Below, one piece after another: positions 1-7,559 of a stretch of 43,587 bases of DNA. Where the stretch lies: assembly GCF_004801405.1 (NCBI RefSeq), contig NZ_SSOB01000063.1:1-43587 (forward strand), given 5' to 3'. Under the pieces are notes generated by a model that saw nothing but the letters and a program-made list of their open reading frames with translations, did not search any database and was not told where the DNA came from. The stretch comes from Cohnella fermenti (GTDB lineage: Bacteria; Bacillota; Bacilli; Paenibacillales; Paenibacillaceae). A program made the position numbers and the translations under genes. Numbering within the stretch: position 1 is the stretch's first letter; each line of letters begins with the position of its first letter.

Positions 1-111
1 ACAAATAACCATTCTGTGAAAGATGCGTCGAAGAGCCGTATGCGGGAATTCCGCACGTACGGATCTGTGAGGGGGACGGGCACAATCCTCGAAAGGAGAG
101 GCCCTACCTAC
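1..111 (+). mobile_element. 3' end of a group II intron (domains V and VI)
   Basis: The first ~110 bases match the 3' end of a bacterial group II intron. Domain V is at about 33-66, a 34-nt hairpin that starts GAGCCGTATGCGG and closes with CCGCACGTACGG. Domain VI follows at about 67-108 and the intron ends near CTACCTAC at 104-111. The 5' part and any reverse transcriptase gene lie outside the window. Domain V is the catalytic core and is well preserved here, so this copy may be intact. The exact 3' splice site is inferred from the usual AY end of group II introns. Confidence 0.8.
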
Positions 112-290
112 TCGACCATAAAATCGCTGGGGGAGGCGAATCGGCATATGCTTCGGATCAGCGTGAGGAGGATCAGCGTATGCCCCGATCAGCATGAGGC
201 GAATCAGCAAGCGCCGAATCGGCATATGCCCCGATCAGCACCAGCATCACATCAGCATAAACCGCCGGAGGTTTGGGTGGAGATATGGAT

Positions 291-434
291 TGGTTCAGAT
301 TGGAGCTTCGGATAGAAATGTAGATTCGAGGTGTGAATTGGTTCAGATTGGAGCTTCGGATAGAAATGTAGATTCGAGGTGTGAATTGGTTCGAATTGGA
401 GCTCCGGAGGAGATAGGGATTAGAGGTTCGAATT
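291..434. repeat. 48-bp tandem repeat, three units
   Basis: Units begin at 291, 339 and 387 with TGGTTCAGATTGGAGC or a variant. The first two units are nearly identical and the third has diverged. The rest of 112-589 holds no convincing gene; 155-179 has two GGATCAGCGT direct repeats, and 140-260 has scattered CGATCAGC and GAATCGGCATATG motifs. The 48-bp period keeps a reading frame open across the repeat, but that frame has no good ribosome site and is low complexity, so it is not called as a gene. Confidence 0.8.
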
Positions 435-601
435 GGTTGGTCATTCTGGCGGGGATTGCTTGGGAGGGGAAGGATACGCGCCGTAGCCGAGGGGAAACCG
501 GTTGATGTCGATTTATAAAATATACCATATCGCCGCGCCGATCGTATATCCTTTTTTCGGTCACCATATAGTGTAGCTAAGGAGAAGTCGGAGGTGATCA
601 G

Positions 602-1480
602 GTGAAGAGGGACGAATGGACGATCGACGCGGGGACGGAGCGCGAGGCGGCTATGCGGCTTGCCGTCATGCTGAATCAGTCATTCGCCGGGCTCACGGGC
701 GGCAGCGGGGAAGGGCCTTGGGAATATTCGCGCGAGGACGGTCGGATACGGTGTTGCCTGGCCATCGAGAAGGGGCGGGAGGAATTCTGCGGGAAGACGG
801 GGGCCGTGCTGGCCGACTTCATCGTGTCGGAGCGGGAACCGTCGCTGCTGCGCCGGCTCATAAGCAAGCGGCAGGGTGCGCGCGCGGATGCGGTCGAGAC
901 GGACGTGATGATCTCCGAGGCGATCGGGATGCTCGACGGGGAGACGGAGTACGAGGGGACCGCCGCTCAGCAAGGCCGGGCAAGAAGAATCAAGCGCTGG
1001 GGGCAGCCGCTTGGCGCGTTCCTGATGGAGAACAGCTTCCTGCATCTCGACGGCTTCCTGCGATTCCGGCTTAGGGATTATCAGGAGGAAGTGAAGGAGG
1101 CGGCGGAGGCGGCGGCTCTGGAGCGGATGATGGAATGGCAGTATCAGGAGTTCATGTCGCTCCTGCAATCCATGGTCGAATGGCAAGAGGTACGGGTTCA
1201 GGCCGTTCATGTCCTGCACTCCGAGGGACATGCCTGCAAGCTGCTCGATGAGAAAATGAAGCCGCTCGAGAAGGAGAGCTGGCCTGCGGAGCCGATATCG
1301 GATGAACGAAGCAGCGAGCCCGACGAGCAGGAGGAGGAGAGTTTGCTTGTGAGCCGCCTGCTTGCTGCGTCTCCGCGGCGTCTGTATATTCATACCCGGG
1401 AGCCGGAGGCGCAGGTGATTCGCACTTTGCTGGGAATTTTCGGCGAGCGTGCCGCTATCTGTCCGGATATGCCGACTTGA
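602..1480 (+). CDS. ytxC: YtxC-like sporulation protein
   Basis: This 292-residue protein matches the YtxC family, found in spore formers and often just upstream of thrS, as in Bacillus subtilis. The most family-like part is the middle (about residues 140-205), with the pattern FLHLDGFLRFRLRDYQEE followed by an acidic helical stretch and VHVLHSEG. It has no signal peptide and looks cytoplasmic. The biochemical function of the family is not known; it is linked to sporulation by distribution. The start is GTG at 602, with a strong ribosome site GGAGGTGAT at 590-598. The gene is followed by the thrS T-box leader, so it is probably transcribed separately from thrS. Confidence 0.75.
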   Translation: MKRDEWTIDAGTEREAAMRLAVMLNQSFAGLTGGSGEGPWEYSREDGRIRCCLAIEKGREEFCGKTGAVLADFIVSEREPSLLRRLISKRQGARADAVETDVMISEAIGMLDGETEYEGTAAQQGRARRIKRWGQPLGAFLMENSFLHLDGFLRFRLRDYQEEVKEAAEAAALERMMEWQYQEFMSLLQSMVEWQEVRVQAVHVLHSEGHACKLLDEKMKPLEKESWPAEPISDERSSEPDEQEEESLLVSRLLAASPRRLYIHTREPEAQVIRTLLGIFGERAAICPDMPT

Positions 1481-1539
1481 CGCGGCTAGTCTGCTGGCGT
1501 TATAATTCCGGTAATTAGCCTTGCGTGAACGGGAGCGAA

Positions 1540-1875
1540 GCTTCCGAGATACGCCCAACAGCGATGAGAAAGACAACGACGTCTGCAACGGACGGCCCAG
1601 AGAGAGGAACCTTGGCTGCAAGTTCCTTCCGGTACCGACAGGCGTATACCCCTTTCAAGCTGCACGGTTGAACGCGGGCCGCATTCCGGAGCTTACGGTT
1701 CGGATGCCGCCGCCTGTAAGCCATGCCGGGTCATGACCGTTACTCATGCCTGAGAATCGAAGCTTCGTCCGGCATTCCGTGCCTCGGTCGAATGGGCTTC
1801 GGTTGAATAAGGGTGGAACCACGAGATGCGAACGATCGAGCGCTCGTCCCTGCTGGGACGGGCGTTTTTTTTGTC
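1540..1875 (+). promoter_or_regulatory. T-box riboswitch leader of thrS
   Basis: The canonical T-box AAGGGTGGAACCACGA is at 1809-1824 and is followed by a strong intrinsic terminator. The 5' part contains GATGAGAAAGACAACGAC (about 1561-1578), typical of T-box stem I, then an AGAGAG-like AG box near 1599 and a hairpin GGAACC...GTTCC. A candidate Thr specifier ACC lies at 1634-1636. In this class, uncharged tRNA-Thr binds the specifier and T-box and favours the antiterminator, allowing thrS transcription. The 5' limit and the specifier are inferred by eye. Confidence 0.85.
1841..1872 (+). terminator. T-box attenuator terminator
   Basis: A ten-base stem CGCTCGTCCC (1841-1850) pairs with GGGACGGGCG (1855-1864) around a TGCT loop and is followed by eight T. 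It lies after the T-box and before thrS, as expected for the terminator alternative of a T-box riboswitch. Confidence 0.9.
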
Positions 1876-1950
1876 GTTATGGAACCTGCGCGCGTCCCTT
1901 GCCGACTTATCTTCACGAACAAGGCAATGACATAAAGGAGGCCAATCAGC

Positions 1951-3891
1951 ATGGCACTGCAAATTAAATTCCCCGATGGAGCGATTCGCGAATTCCCGCA
2001 GGGGTCGACGGTCGAGGACATCGCCGGCTCCATCAGCAGCGGGCTCAGGAAGAACGCCGTCGCCGGCAAGGTGAACGGCAAGGTCGTCGATCTGAATACG
2101 GTGATCGAAGAGGACAGCGCGCTCGAGATTGTTACGCTGGACACGCCGGAAGGGCTCGAAGTGATGCGTCACAGCTCCGCCCACTTGATGGCGCAGGCGA
2201 TCAAGCGTCTGTTCGGCGGCGATAAGGTCAAGCTGGGCATCGGGCCGGTTATCGAAGACGGCTTCTATTACGATATCGACCTGGAGCAGTCGATTACGCC
2301 GGACGATCTGACGAACATCGAACGCGAGATGGAGAAGATCGTCAAGGAAGATCTGCCGATCGTTCGCCGCGTCGTCAGCCGGGAGGAAGCGCTGAACACG
2401 TACCGCGAGATCGGCGATCCGCTCAAGATCGAGCTGATCGAAGGCTTGCCGGAAGGGTCGACGATCACGATCTACGACCAAGGCGAATTCTTCGACCTGT
2501 GCCGCGGGCCGCATCTTCCGTCCACGGGCCGCATCAAGGCGTTTAAGCTGCTCAGCATCGCCGGAGCGTACTGGCGCGGCGACAGCAAGAACAAGATGCT
2601 GCAGCGCATCTACGGAACGGCGTTCGCGAAGAAAGCCCAGCTTGACGAGCATCTTCACTTCCTCGAAGAAGCGAAGAAGCGCGACCACCGCAAGCTCGGC
2701 AAGGAGCTCAACATGTTTACGTTCTCGCGCGAAGTCGGCCAAGGCCTTCCGCTCTGGCTGCCGAACGGCGCCAAGGTGCGCCGCACGCTCGAGCGCTATA
2801 TCGTCGATCTCGAGGAGAAGCTGGGTTATCTGCACGTCTACACGCCGGTGCTCGCGAACGTCGATCTGTACAAGACGTCCGGCCACTGGGAGCATTACCA
2901 GGAAGACATGTTCCCGCCGATGCAGATGGACAACGAAGAGTTGGTGCTTCGTCCGATGAACTGCCCGCACCACATGATGGTGTACAAGAGCGAGATGCGC
3001 AGCTACCGCGATCTGCCGATCCGGATCGCCGAGCTCGGCATGATGCACCGTTACGAGATGTCCGGCGCCCTGACGGGGCTGCACCGCGTCCGCGCGATGA
3101 CGCTGAACGATTCCCATATCTTCTGCCGTCTCGACCAGATCAAGGAAGAGTTCAAACGGGTTGTGCAGCTTATCCAACGGGTGTACGAGGACTTCGGCAT
3201 CAAGGAATACCGCTTCCGCCTGTCCTACCGCGACCCGCAGGACAAGGAGAAGTACTGGCCGGACGACAATATGTGGGAGACGTCGCAGCGCATGCTGCGC
3301 GAGGTCGTCGAGGAGCTCGGCCTGCCGTTCTTCGAAGCCGAAGGCGAAGCGGCCTTCTACGGTCCGAAGCTTGACGTGCAAGTCAAGACGGCGCTCGGCA
3401 AGGAAGAGACGCTGTCCACGGCGCAGATCGACGTGCTTCTTCCGGAGCGGTTCGAGCTCGAATACGTCGGCGACGACGGCAAGAAGCATCGCCCGGTCGT
3501 CATCCACCGCGGCATCATCAGCACGATGGAGCGGTTCACGGCATTCCTGCTGGAGAACTTCGCCGGAGCGCTCCCGATCTGGCTGACGCCGCTGCAGGCG
3601 AAGATCATTCCGGTCAGCCTCGCGTACGAGGAATATGCCCGCGAGCTTACCGACAAGCTGCTCGAAGCCGGCGTTCGCGCCGAGGCCGACCTGCGCAACG
3701 AGAAGATGGGCTACAAGATCCGCGAAGCCCAGCTTGAGAAGATTCCGTACATGCTGGTCGTCGGCGAGAGCGAAGCGGCGAACGGAACCGTCTCCGTCCG
3801 CAGGCGCGGAGAGGGAGACCTCGGAGCGCAGCCGGTATCGGACTTTATCGCCCGCATCTCCGAAGAGATCGCCTCGAAGCGCACCGACTAA
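1951..3891 (+). CDS. thrS: Threonyl-tRNA synthetase
   Basis: A 646-residue class II aminoacyl-tRNA synthetase that charges tRNA-Thr. It begins with a TGS domain (about 1-62). The editing domain carries HSSAH (H74, H78) and DLCRGPH. The catalytic core has RPMNCPHH with the zinc-binding Cys, motif 2 around TGLHRVRAM, and motif 3 at PVVIHRGIISTMERF. The C-terminal part (about 535-640) is the anticodon-binding domain. Length and order match the family. The start has AAAGGAGG at 1934-1941. Expression is expected to follow tRNA-Thr charging through the T-box leader. Confidence 0.98.
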   Translation: MALQIKFPDGAIREFPQGSTVEDIAGSISSGLRKNAVAGKVNGKVVDLNTVIEEDSALEIVTLDTPEGLEVMRHSSAHLMAQAIKRLFGGDKVKLGIGPVIEDGFYYDIDLEQSITPDDLTNIEREMEKIVKEDLPIVRRVVSREEALNTYREIGDPLKIELIEGLPEGSTITIYDQGEFFDLCRGPHLPSTGRIKAFKLLSIAGAYWRGDSKNKMLQRIYGTAFAKKAQLDEHLHFLEEAKKRDHRKLGKELNMFTFSREVGQGLPLWLPNGAKVRRTLERYIVDLEEKLGYLHVYTPVLANVDLYKTSGHWEHYQEDMFPPMQMDNEELVLRPMNCPHHMMVYKSEMRSYRDLPIRIAELGMMHRYEMSGALTGLHRVRAMTLNDSHIFCRLDQIKEEFKRVVQLIQRVYEDFGIKEYRFRLSYRDPQDKEKYWPDDNMWETSQRMLREVVEELGLPFFEAEGEAAFYGPKLDVQVKTALGKEETLSTAQIDVLLPERFELEYVGDDGKKHRPVVIHRGIISTMERFTAFLLENFAGALPIWLTPLQAKIIPVSLAYEEYARELTDKLLEAGVRAEADLRNEKMGYKIREAQLEKIPYMLVVGESEAANGTVSVRRRGEGDLGAQPVSDFIARISEEIASKRTD

Positions 3892-3921
3892 GATGCGTCG
3901 AGCAAGACAATAAGCAGATCG

Positions 3922-3990
3922 CATAAAGCTTGCCGGCCAAGGGTACCCTTCCTCACAGGGGAGTGTGCTAAGATGCCAGCAAGCTTTATG
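3922..3990 (+). promoter_or_regulatory. 12-bp inverted repeat enclosing a ribosome site and start codon
   Basis: CATAAAGCTTGC (3922-3933) is the exact reverse complement of GCAAGCTTTATG (3979-3990). The 45-nt loop holds the ribosome site AGGGGAGTG (3957-3965) and the ATG at 3973. In RNA the right arm overlaps codons 3-6, so the hairpin could affect translation of the 3D-domain gene. A regulatory role is inference; the inverted repeat is directly visible. Confidence 0.5.
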
Positions 3991-4503
3991 TTCATCTCGG
4001 GCCGATTCGCGCGAAGCGCCCTGGCGGTAACCGTCGCGCTTGCGTTATCGGGACGGGCGGAGCCGAAGGCGGAAGCTGCCGACGGACCGGGTCCGGAAGA
4101 GCAAGGGGAGATCGTTCGGGTCGTCGCGACCGGCTATACCGCCGGGGTGGAGTCGACAGGCAAACGGCCGGGGCATCCGCAGTACGGGATCACCTACTCC
4201 GGAGTAAAGGTCCGTCGAGGCAAGCTGTCGACGATCGCGGCGGACCCGAAGTATTTTCCCATTGGGACGATCCTGTTCATTCCGGGGTACGGGTACGGAA
4301 TCGTAGCGGATACGGGCTCCAAGATCAAGGGGAAGAAGATCGACCTCTACTTCCCTTCGAAGAGGCAAGTGTTCCAGGAATGGGGCAAGAAAACCGTCGA
4401 TGTTCGGGTGATCCGCAAGGGGAACGGGAAGATAACCGAATCGATGCTCGATGACATGAGCGAGGTCATTGCGCCGAGCGAAGACGACCCGACCTCGGGC
4501 TAG
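3973..4503 (+). CDS. 3D-domain cell-wall protein (YuiC-like)
   Basis: A 176-residue protein with an N-terminal hydrophobic signal-like segment (about 8-28) and a C-terminal 3D domain named for its conserved Asp residues. The domain spans about 48-150: VATGYTAG, STGKRPGHPQYG, IAADPKYFPIGT and GIVADTGSKIKGKKIDLYF. The family includes B. subtilis YuiC and YocH-type proteins and is related to MltA-type lytic transglycosylases, so it likely acts on peptidoglycan outside the membrane. It lacks LysM or G5 repeats, so it is a minimal form. The start at 3973 is supported by AGGGGAGTG upstream; an inverted repeat encloses this start. Confidence 0.8.
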   Translation: MPASFMFISGRFARSALAVTVALALSGRAEPKAEAADGPGPEEQGEIVRVVATGYTAGVESTGKRPGHPQYGITYSGVKVRRGKLSTIAADPKYFPIGTILFIPGYGYGIVADTGSKIKGKKIDLYFPSKRQVFQEWGKKTVDVRVIRKGNGKITESMLDDMSEVIAPSEDDPTSG

Positions 4504-4610
4504 GACCAATTCCCTAAACAGCTCTGGTTCCTGTCAAATATTCTCTTTTGCCGGAGTCTATGCTACAATTGGGGAGATGATTACGCTTCGCCGAGGAGTG
4601 ACCTCTCCCA

Positions 4611-5186
4611 ATGAAGATCTCCCTTCGAGAATCGAACGTTGCCTTCCGCAACGACGTGGATTCTGAAGAGCTTATGCATGAGCTTTATCGGCAAATGCTG
4701 CAGGTCGCCAGACACAAGCTGATTCGCAAGATGGACGCGGTGGACATCGTTCAAGAGGCTTGGGTGCGCATTCTCGAGAAGAGGGACAGCTTGCGGGACG
4801 AAGACAAGCTTATCCCTTGGGCGAAGACGATCGTATATAATCTCGCTTCCAACGCGAATCGGGCACGGAGAAGCCGTTCGAGCAGACAAGCCTTCTACGA
4901 CGACGACATTCCGGAATATGTCGCACAGGCCGGCGCGGGCGTCGATCCCGAGCTGTTGACGGAACTGTCCGACATGCTTGGAAGATTGGACCCGACCGCC
5001 CGTACGCTGCTCCTCTACAAGTTCTATTACGGCTTCCGGGACGATGAGATCGCCGCTGCGCTGGAGATGCCCGTCGGAACGATCAAGTCGAGAATCCATC
5101 GGGAGAGAGAACGAATCCATAAGGAGCAGATCAAGAACGAACGGAGCCCGGCGCCCATACATAATCACTCCTCTATCGGCGAATGA
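4611..5186 (+). CDS. ECF-type RNA polymerase sigma factor
   Basis: A 191-residue sigma-70 family protein of the ECF group with only regions 2 and 4. Region 2 is about residues 15-85 with DIVQEAWVRILEKRD. Region 4 is about 110-170 and ends in the helix-turn-helix EIAAALEMPVGTIKSRIHRERE. ECF factors redirect RNA polymerase to stress or envelope genes and are normally paired with an anti-sigma factor. No anti-sigma gene follows here; the next gene is a small spore-protein-like peptide. GAGGAGTG at 4593-4600 supports the ATG start. Its target regulon cannot be told from this window. Confidence 0.9.
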   Translation: MKISLRESNVAFRNDVDSEELMHELYRQMLQVARHKLIRKMDAVDIVQEAWVRILEKRDSLRDEDKLIPWAKTIVYNLASNANRARRSRSSRQAFYDDDIPEYVAQAGAGVDPELLTELSDMLGRLDPTARTLLLYKFYYGFRDDEIAAALEMPVGTIKSRIHRERERIHKEQIKNERSPAPIHNHSSIGE

Positions 5187-5210
5187 TACGTGCTGAGGAG
5201 GTGAGTGATC

Positions 5211-5351
5211 TTGGGCAAGAACAAGGGACAGCGGAATCAGAACCAACACAATCAGCAGCCGCAAGATACCGAGTTCGCGAGCGAGTCGATAGACGGCGCG
5301 AATTCCTATTCGAATAACAAGAAGAACGCACAGAATCGGAATAAGCGTTGA
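5211..5351 (+). CDS. Small gamma-SASP-like peptide (46 aa)
   Basis: A short gene starting at TTG 5211 behind an excellent ribosome site (AGGAGGTGAGTGATC). The 46-residue product is rich in Asn, Gln and Lys and has the tract NQNQHNQQPQDTEFASES. The sequence TEFASE is the hallmark of gamma-type small acid-soluble spore proteins (SspE family), which store amino acids in the spore core; here it occurs once, while SspE has repeats. It lies 24 bases after the ECF sigma gene and ends before a terminator at 5399, so the two may be co-transcribed. Family assignment rests on composition and the TEFASE motif. Confidence 0.7.
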   Translation: MGKNKGQRNQNQHNQQPQDTEFASESIDGANSYSNNKKNAQNRNKR

Positions 5352-5398
5352 TCGGCTGCGGAGGCGAAGGAAGCCGCCCGCATGGTGATTGCGACCAG

Positions 5399-5428
5399 GA
5401 GGAACCAGGCGGTTCCTCTTTATTTTTG
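5399..5428 (+). terminator. Intrinsic terminator
   Basis: GAGGAACC (5399-5406) pairs with GGTTCCTC (5411-5418) around AGGC and is followed by TTTATTTTT. It ends the sigma factor and small peptide unit. Confidence 0.85.
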
Positions 5429-5533
5429 TCGATTTTGTAGGAATAATGACGTATACTATAGAAAATTATGGATCAGAATTAAAGCTCGCAGGATAGATAT
5501 GGAGTTCGCAGCATATTCAAGCGGAGGTGTCTC

Positions 5534-6994
5534 ATGGCGCAGTGGCAACGATGGATTCGAGAACGAGGGAACGTCATTCGGATCGGACAGGCCGGAACGG
5601 CGGGGGAGAAGCCGGCTGCTTCCGGCTCCGCGGGTTCGCCTCTCTCCGCGCCTGAAGACGACAGCGCTCTCAAGCATATGGTGGAGGAAGCGCTTGTGAT
5701 CTCCGACCGGCTCCAGGCGGCGGTGGCCGAGGTGGATCTGAGCATGGGGCAGCTTGAGGAGATCGCGGCTCGTTCCGCCGAGGAGGAAGAGCGGCTTCGC
5801 GTCAAGAGCCGGGAGGCTTCCGGCCAGTTGGAGGAAGCGTTCTCGGCGCTTCAAGAGGTGGCGGCTTCGTCCGAGCAGATTCGTGCCGTCTCGGAGCAGA
5901 TGAGCGCCCAGAGCCGGGAAGCGAAGGATGTCGTCATCGAAGTGGCGCGTTCCTTGACGCATACCGACGAGGTGATGAACGATCTGTCCGTTCATCACGG
6001 CTCGATGGAGGAGACGGTTCGCAGCCTGATCGAGCAAGCCTCCAGGATCAACGAGATCAACGCCTTGATTCAGGAGATTGTCTCCCAGACTTCGCTGCTG
6101 GCGCTGAACGCGGCCATCGAGGCGGCTCATGCGGGCGAGTACGGGCTCGGCTTCTCCGTTGTCGCTCAGGAGATCCGCAAGCTTGCGGAGCAGAGCGGCC
6201 ATGCGGTCAAGCGCTCGACGACAATCGTCAAGGACATCGAGAACGGGATTCGCCAGGTGGTCGATTCGGTCGATCAAGAGAAGCATTCGGTCGCCCGGGG
6301 CTTGGACGAGATGCGCCAGACGAGAGACCGCATGGACTCGATCTTCAACCATATCGTGAAGGTCGACTCCCAGGTCGGGAAGACGCTGGAGGCGGCGGTG
6401 GAGCAGGCGGGGCGGACAAGCTCGGCGAACGGCATGCTGAAGGAAGTCGTCGATTCCGTCGGCCTTATGGTGCGCGGGGTGGATGATACGCTGCTTCGGA
6501 ACGAGAAGCAGCGCAAGGCCATCGCGAAGCTGGGGAAGGTATCCGTCGCCGTCAAGGCCTCGGCCGACGAGCTGGCCGCTTCGGTGCAGCAGACGGGCGG
6601 GAAGGTGCTGTCGGGTGTTAAGGAGATCGACGCCACCCGCTGGACGGAGCTGCTCGCCGCCGCGCTCGGCCGCAACCCGGGATTGGCGGAGCTTGGCGAG
6701 GACGAGCACCGCCTCGCGCTGAGCTCGCTGCTGAAGAAGACGGGCGGAATGGAAGCGATCTGGTCGAACCGGGCGGACGGCACATTCGTGTTCTCCGAGC
6801 CGGAAGCGGGCTTGCTCAACGCGCAAGGGCGGGAGTGGTGGAAGCGGGCCATGAACGGGGAGATGTTCGTATCCGATGTGTACTTATCTGCCATCACGAA
6901 GCGGCCATGTCTGACTGTTTCCATGCCAATTCGCGATGGAGACGGCCGAATTGCCGGGGTCATCGGAATTGATATCGCAGTTTCTGCGAAATAA
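5534..6994 (+). CDS. Soluble methyl-accepting chemotaxis-type receptor with C-terminal Cache-like sensor
   Basis: A 486-residue chemoreceptor with no transmembrane segment. The long coiled coil (about 40-360) includes the conserved MCP hairpin tip near residues 170-225: INALIQEIVSQTSLLALN then AAIEAAHAGEYGLGFSVVA and EIRKLAEQS. This region normally contacts CheA and CheW. The C-terminal ~110 residues resemble a small Cache/PDC sensor (WSNRADGTFVFSEPE, then REWWKRAM and IAGVIGIDI). The order, signalling domain first and sensor last, is the reverse of classic membrane receptors and implies an intracellular cue. The ATG at 5534 follows GGAGGTG. The ligand is unknown. Confidence 0.85.
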   Translation: MAQWQRWIRERGNVIRIGQAGTAGEKPAASGSAGSPLSAPEDDSALKHMVEEALVISDRLQAAVAEVDLSMGQLEEIAARSAEEEERLRVKSREASGQLEEAFSALQEVAASSEQIRAVSEQMSAQSREAKDVVIEVARSLTHTDEVMNDLSVHHGSMEETVRSLIEQASRINEINALIQEIVSQTSLLALNAAIEAAHAGEYGLGFSVVAQEIRKLAEQSGHAVKRSTTIVKDIENGIRQVVDSVDQEKHSVARGLDEMRQTRDRMDSIFNHIVKVDSQVGKTLEAAVEQAGRTSSANGMLKEVVDSVGLMVRGVDDTLLRNEKQRKAIAKLGKVSVAVKASADELAASVQQTGGKVLSGVKEIDATRWTELLAAALGRNPGLAELGEDEHRLALSSLLKKTGGMEAIWSNRADGTFVFSEPEAGLLNAQGREWWKRAMNGEMFVSDVYLSAITKRPCLTVSMPIRDGDGRIAGVIGIDIAVSAK

Positions 6995-7083
6995 CCTGAC
7001 ATAAGCATTCTCAAGCCTATCTTTTTCTTGTACAATATGTGTAGTTGTCACAAATGTTAACAAGGATAGATGGGTGATACTCC

Positions 7084-7428
7084 ATGAACGGTCCGTTAAG
7101 TTCCGCCATGCCGTCCTCTTCCGCCCGGAAGAATGCCGAAGTGTACTCGTTCCTCGAATCGTTGATCGAGAAGCGGGAGTCGGAGATCCGGGAGATCGAG
7201 GAGATGGTTCTTCGTTACGAACGCCGCGTCCAGAAGGAAGAGCAAGCTTACCGGGCGATGTCAACGCTTCGCCGCATGCTGACCGGACGGAAGCCCGATC
7301 ATCACATCGCTGTCGAGTACATCCACTATGTCAAGAAGCCGAAGGAGAAGGCTCGCTTGCTCCGCGAGGAGATCGAACGGTATCGGGCGATGCTCGAAGG
7401 GACGCTTCCCGTGGAGCTGACGGAATAG
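7084..7428 (+). CDS. Small coiled-coil protein of unknown function
   Basis: A 114-residue, highly charged helical protein. Residues 15-60 and 85-105 have heptad-like spacing (EKRESEIREIEEMVLRYERR; KEKARLLREEIERY), suggesting a coiled coil. There is a positively charged centre (LRRMLTGRKPDHH). No catalytic motif or signal peptide is visible and I do not recognise the family. The ATG at 7084 has only a weak ribosome site; ATG 7108 is an alternative. It converges with the amt gene across a shared terminator. Confidence 0.6.
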   Translation: MNGPLSSAMPSSSARKNAEVYSFLESLIEKRESEIREIEEMVLRYERRVQKEEQAYRAMSTLRRMLTGRKPDHHIAVEYIHYVKKPKEKARLLREEIERYRAMLEGTLPVELTE

Positions 7429-7472
7429 AAGCCGGTATATCCGCTCGAACGTGCGAGCCGAACTGACGAACG

Positions 7473-7518
7473 AAGGCCTGCGCTCGGACTCTGAAGAAGA
7501 GTTCCGGCGCAGGCCTTT
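7473..7518. terminator. Bidirectional terminator between convergent genes
   Basis: AAGGCCTGCGCTCGGA (7473-7488) pairs largely with TTCCGGCGCAGGCCTTT (7502-7518). It lies between the 114-residue plus-strand gene and the minus-strand amt gene. Confidence 0.75.
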
Positions 7519-7559
7519 GTTGTTGATGCTGTTGTTGCCGGGAGCGGCGAAGGCCGGAT

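Noticed and set aside
194..505. Open frame across the 48-bp tandem repeats
   Set aside because: It stays open only because the repeat length is a multiple of three; no ribosome site or conserved sequence.
1744..3924. A 726-codon open frame on the minus strand opposite thrS
   Set aside because: It is a shadow of a GC-rich gene: no ribosome site, Arg/Asp/His-rich composition and no motifs, while thrS is certain.
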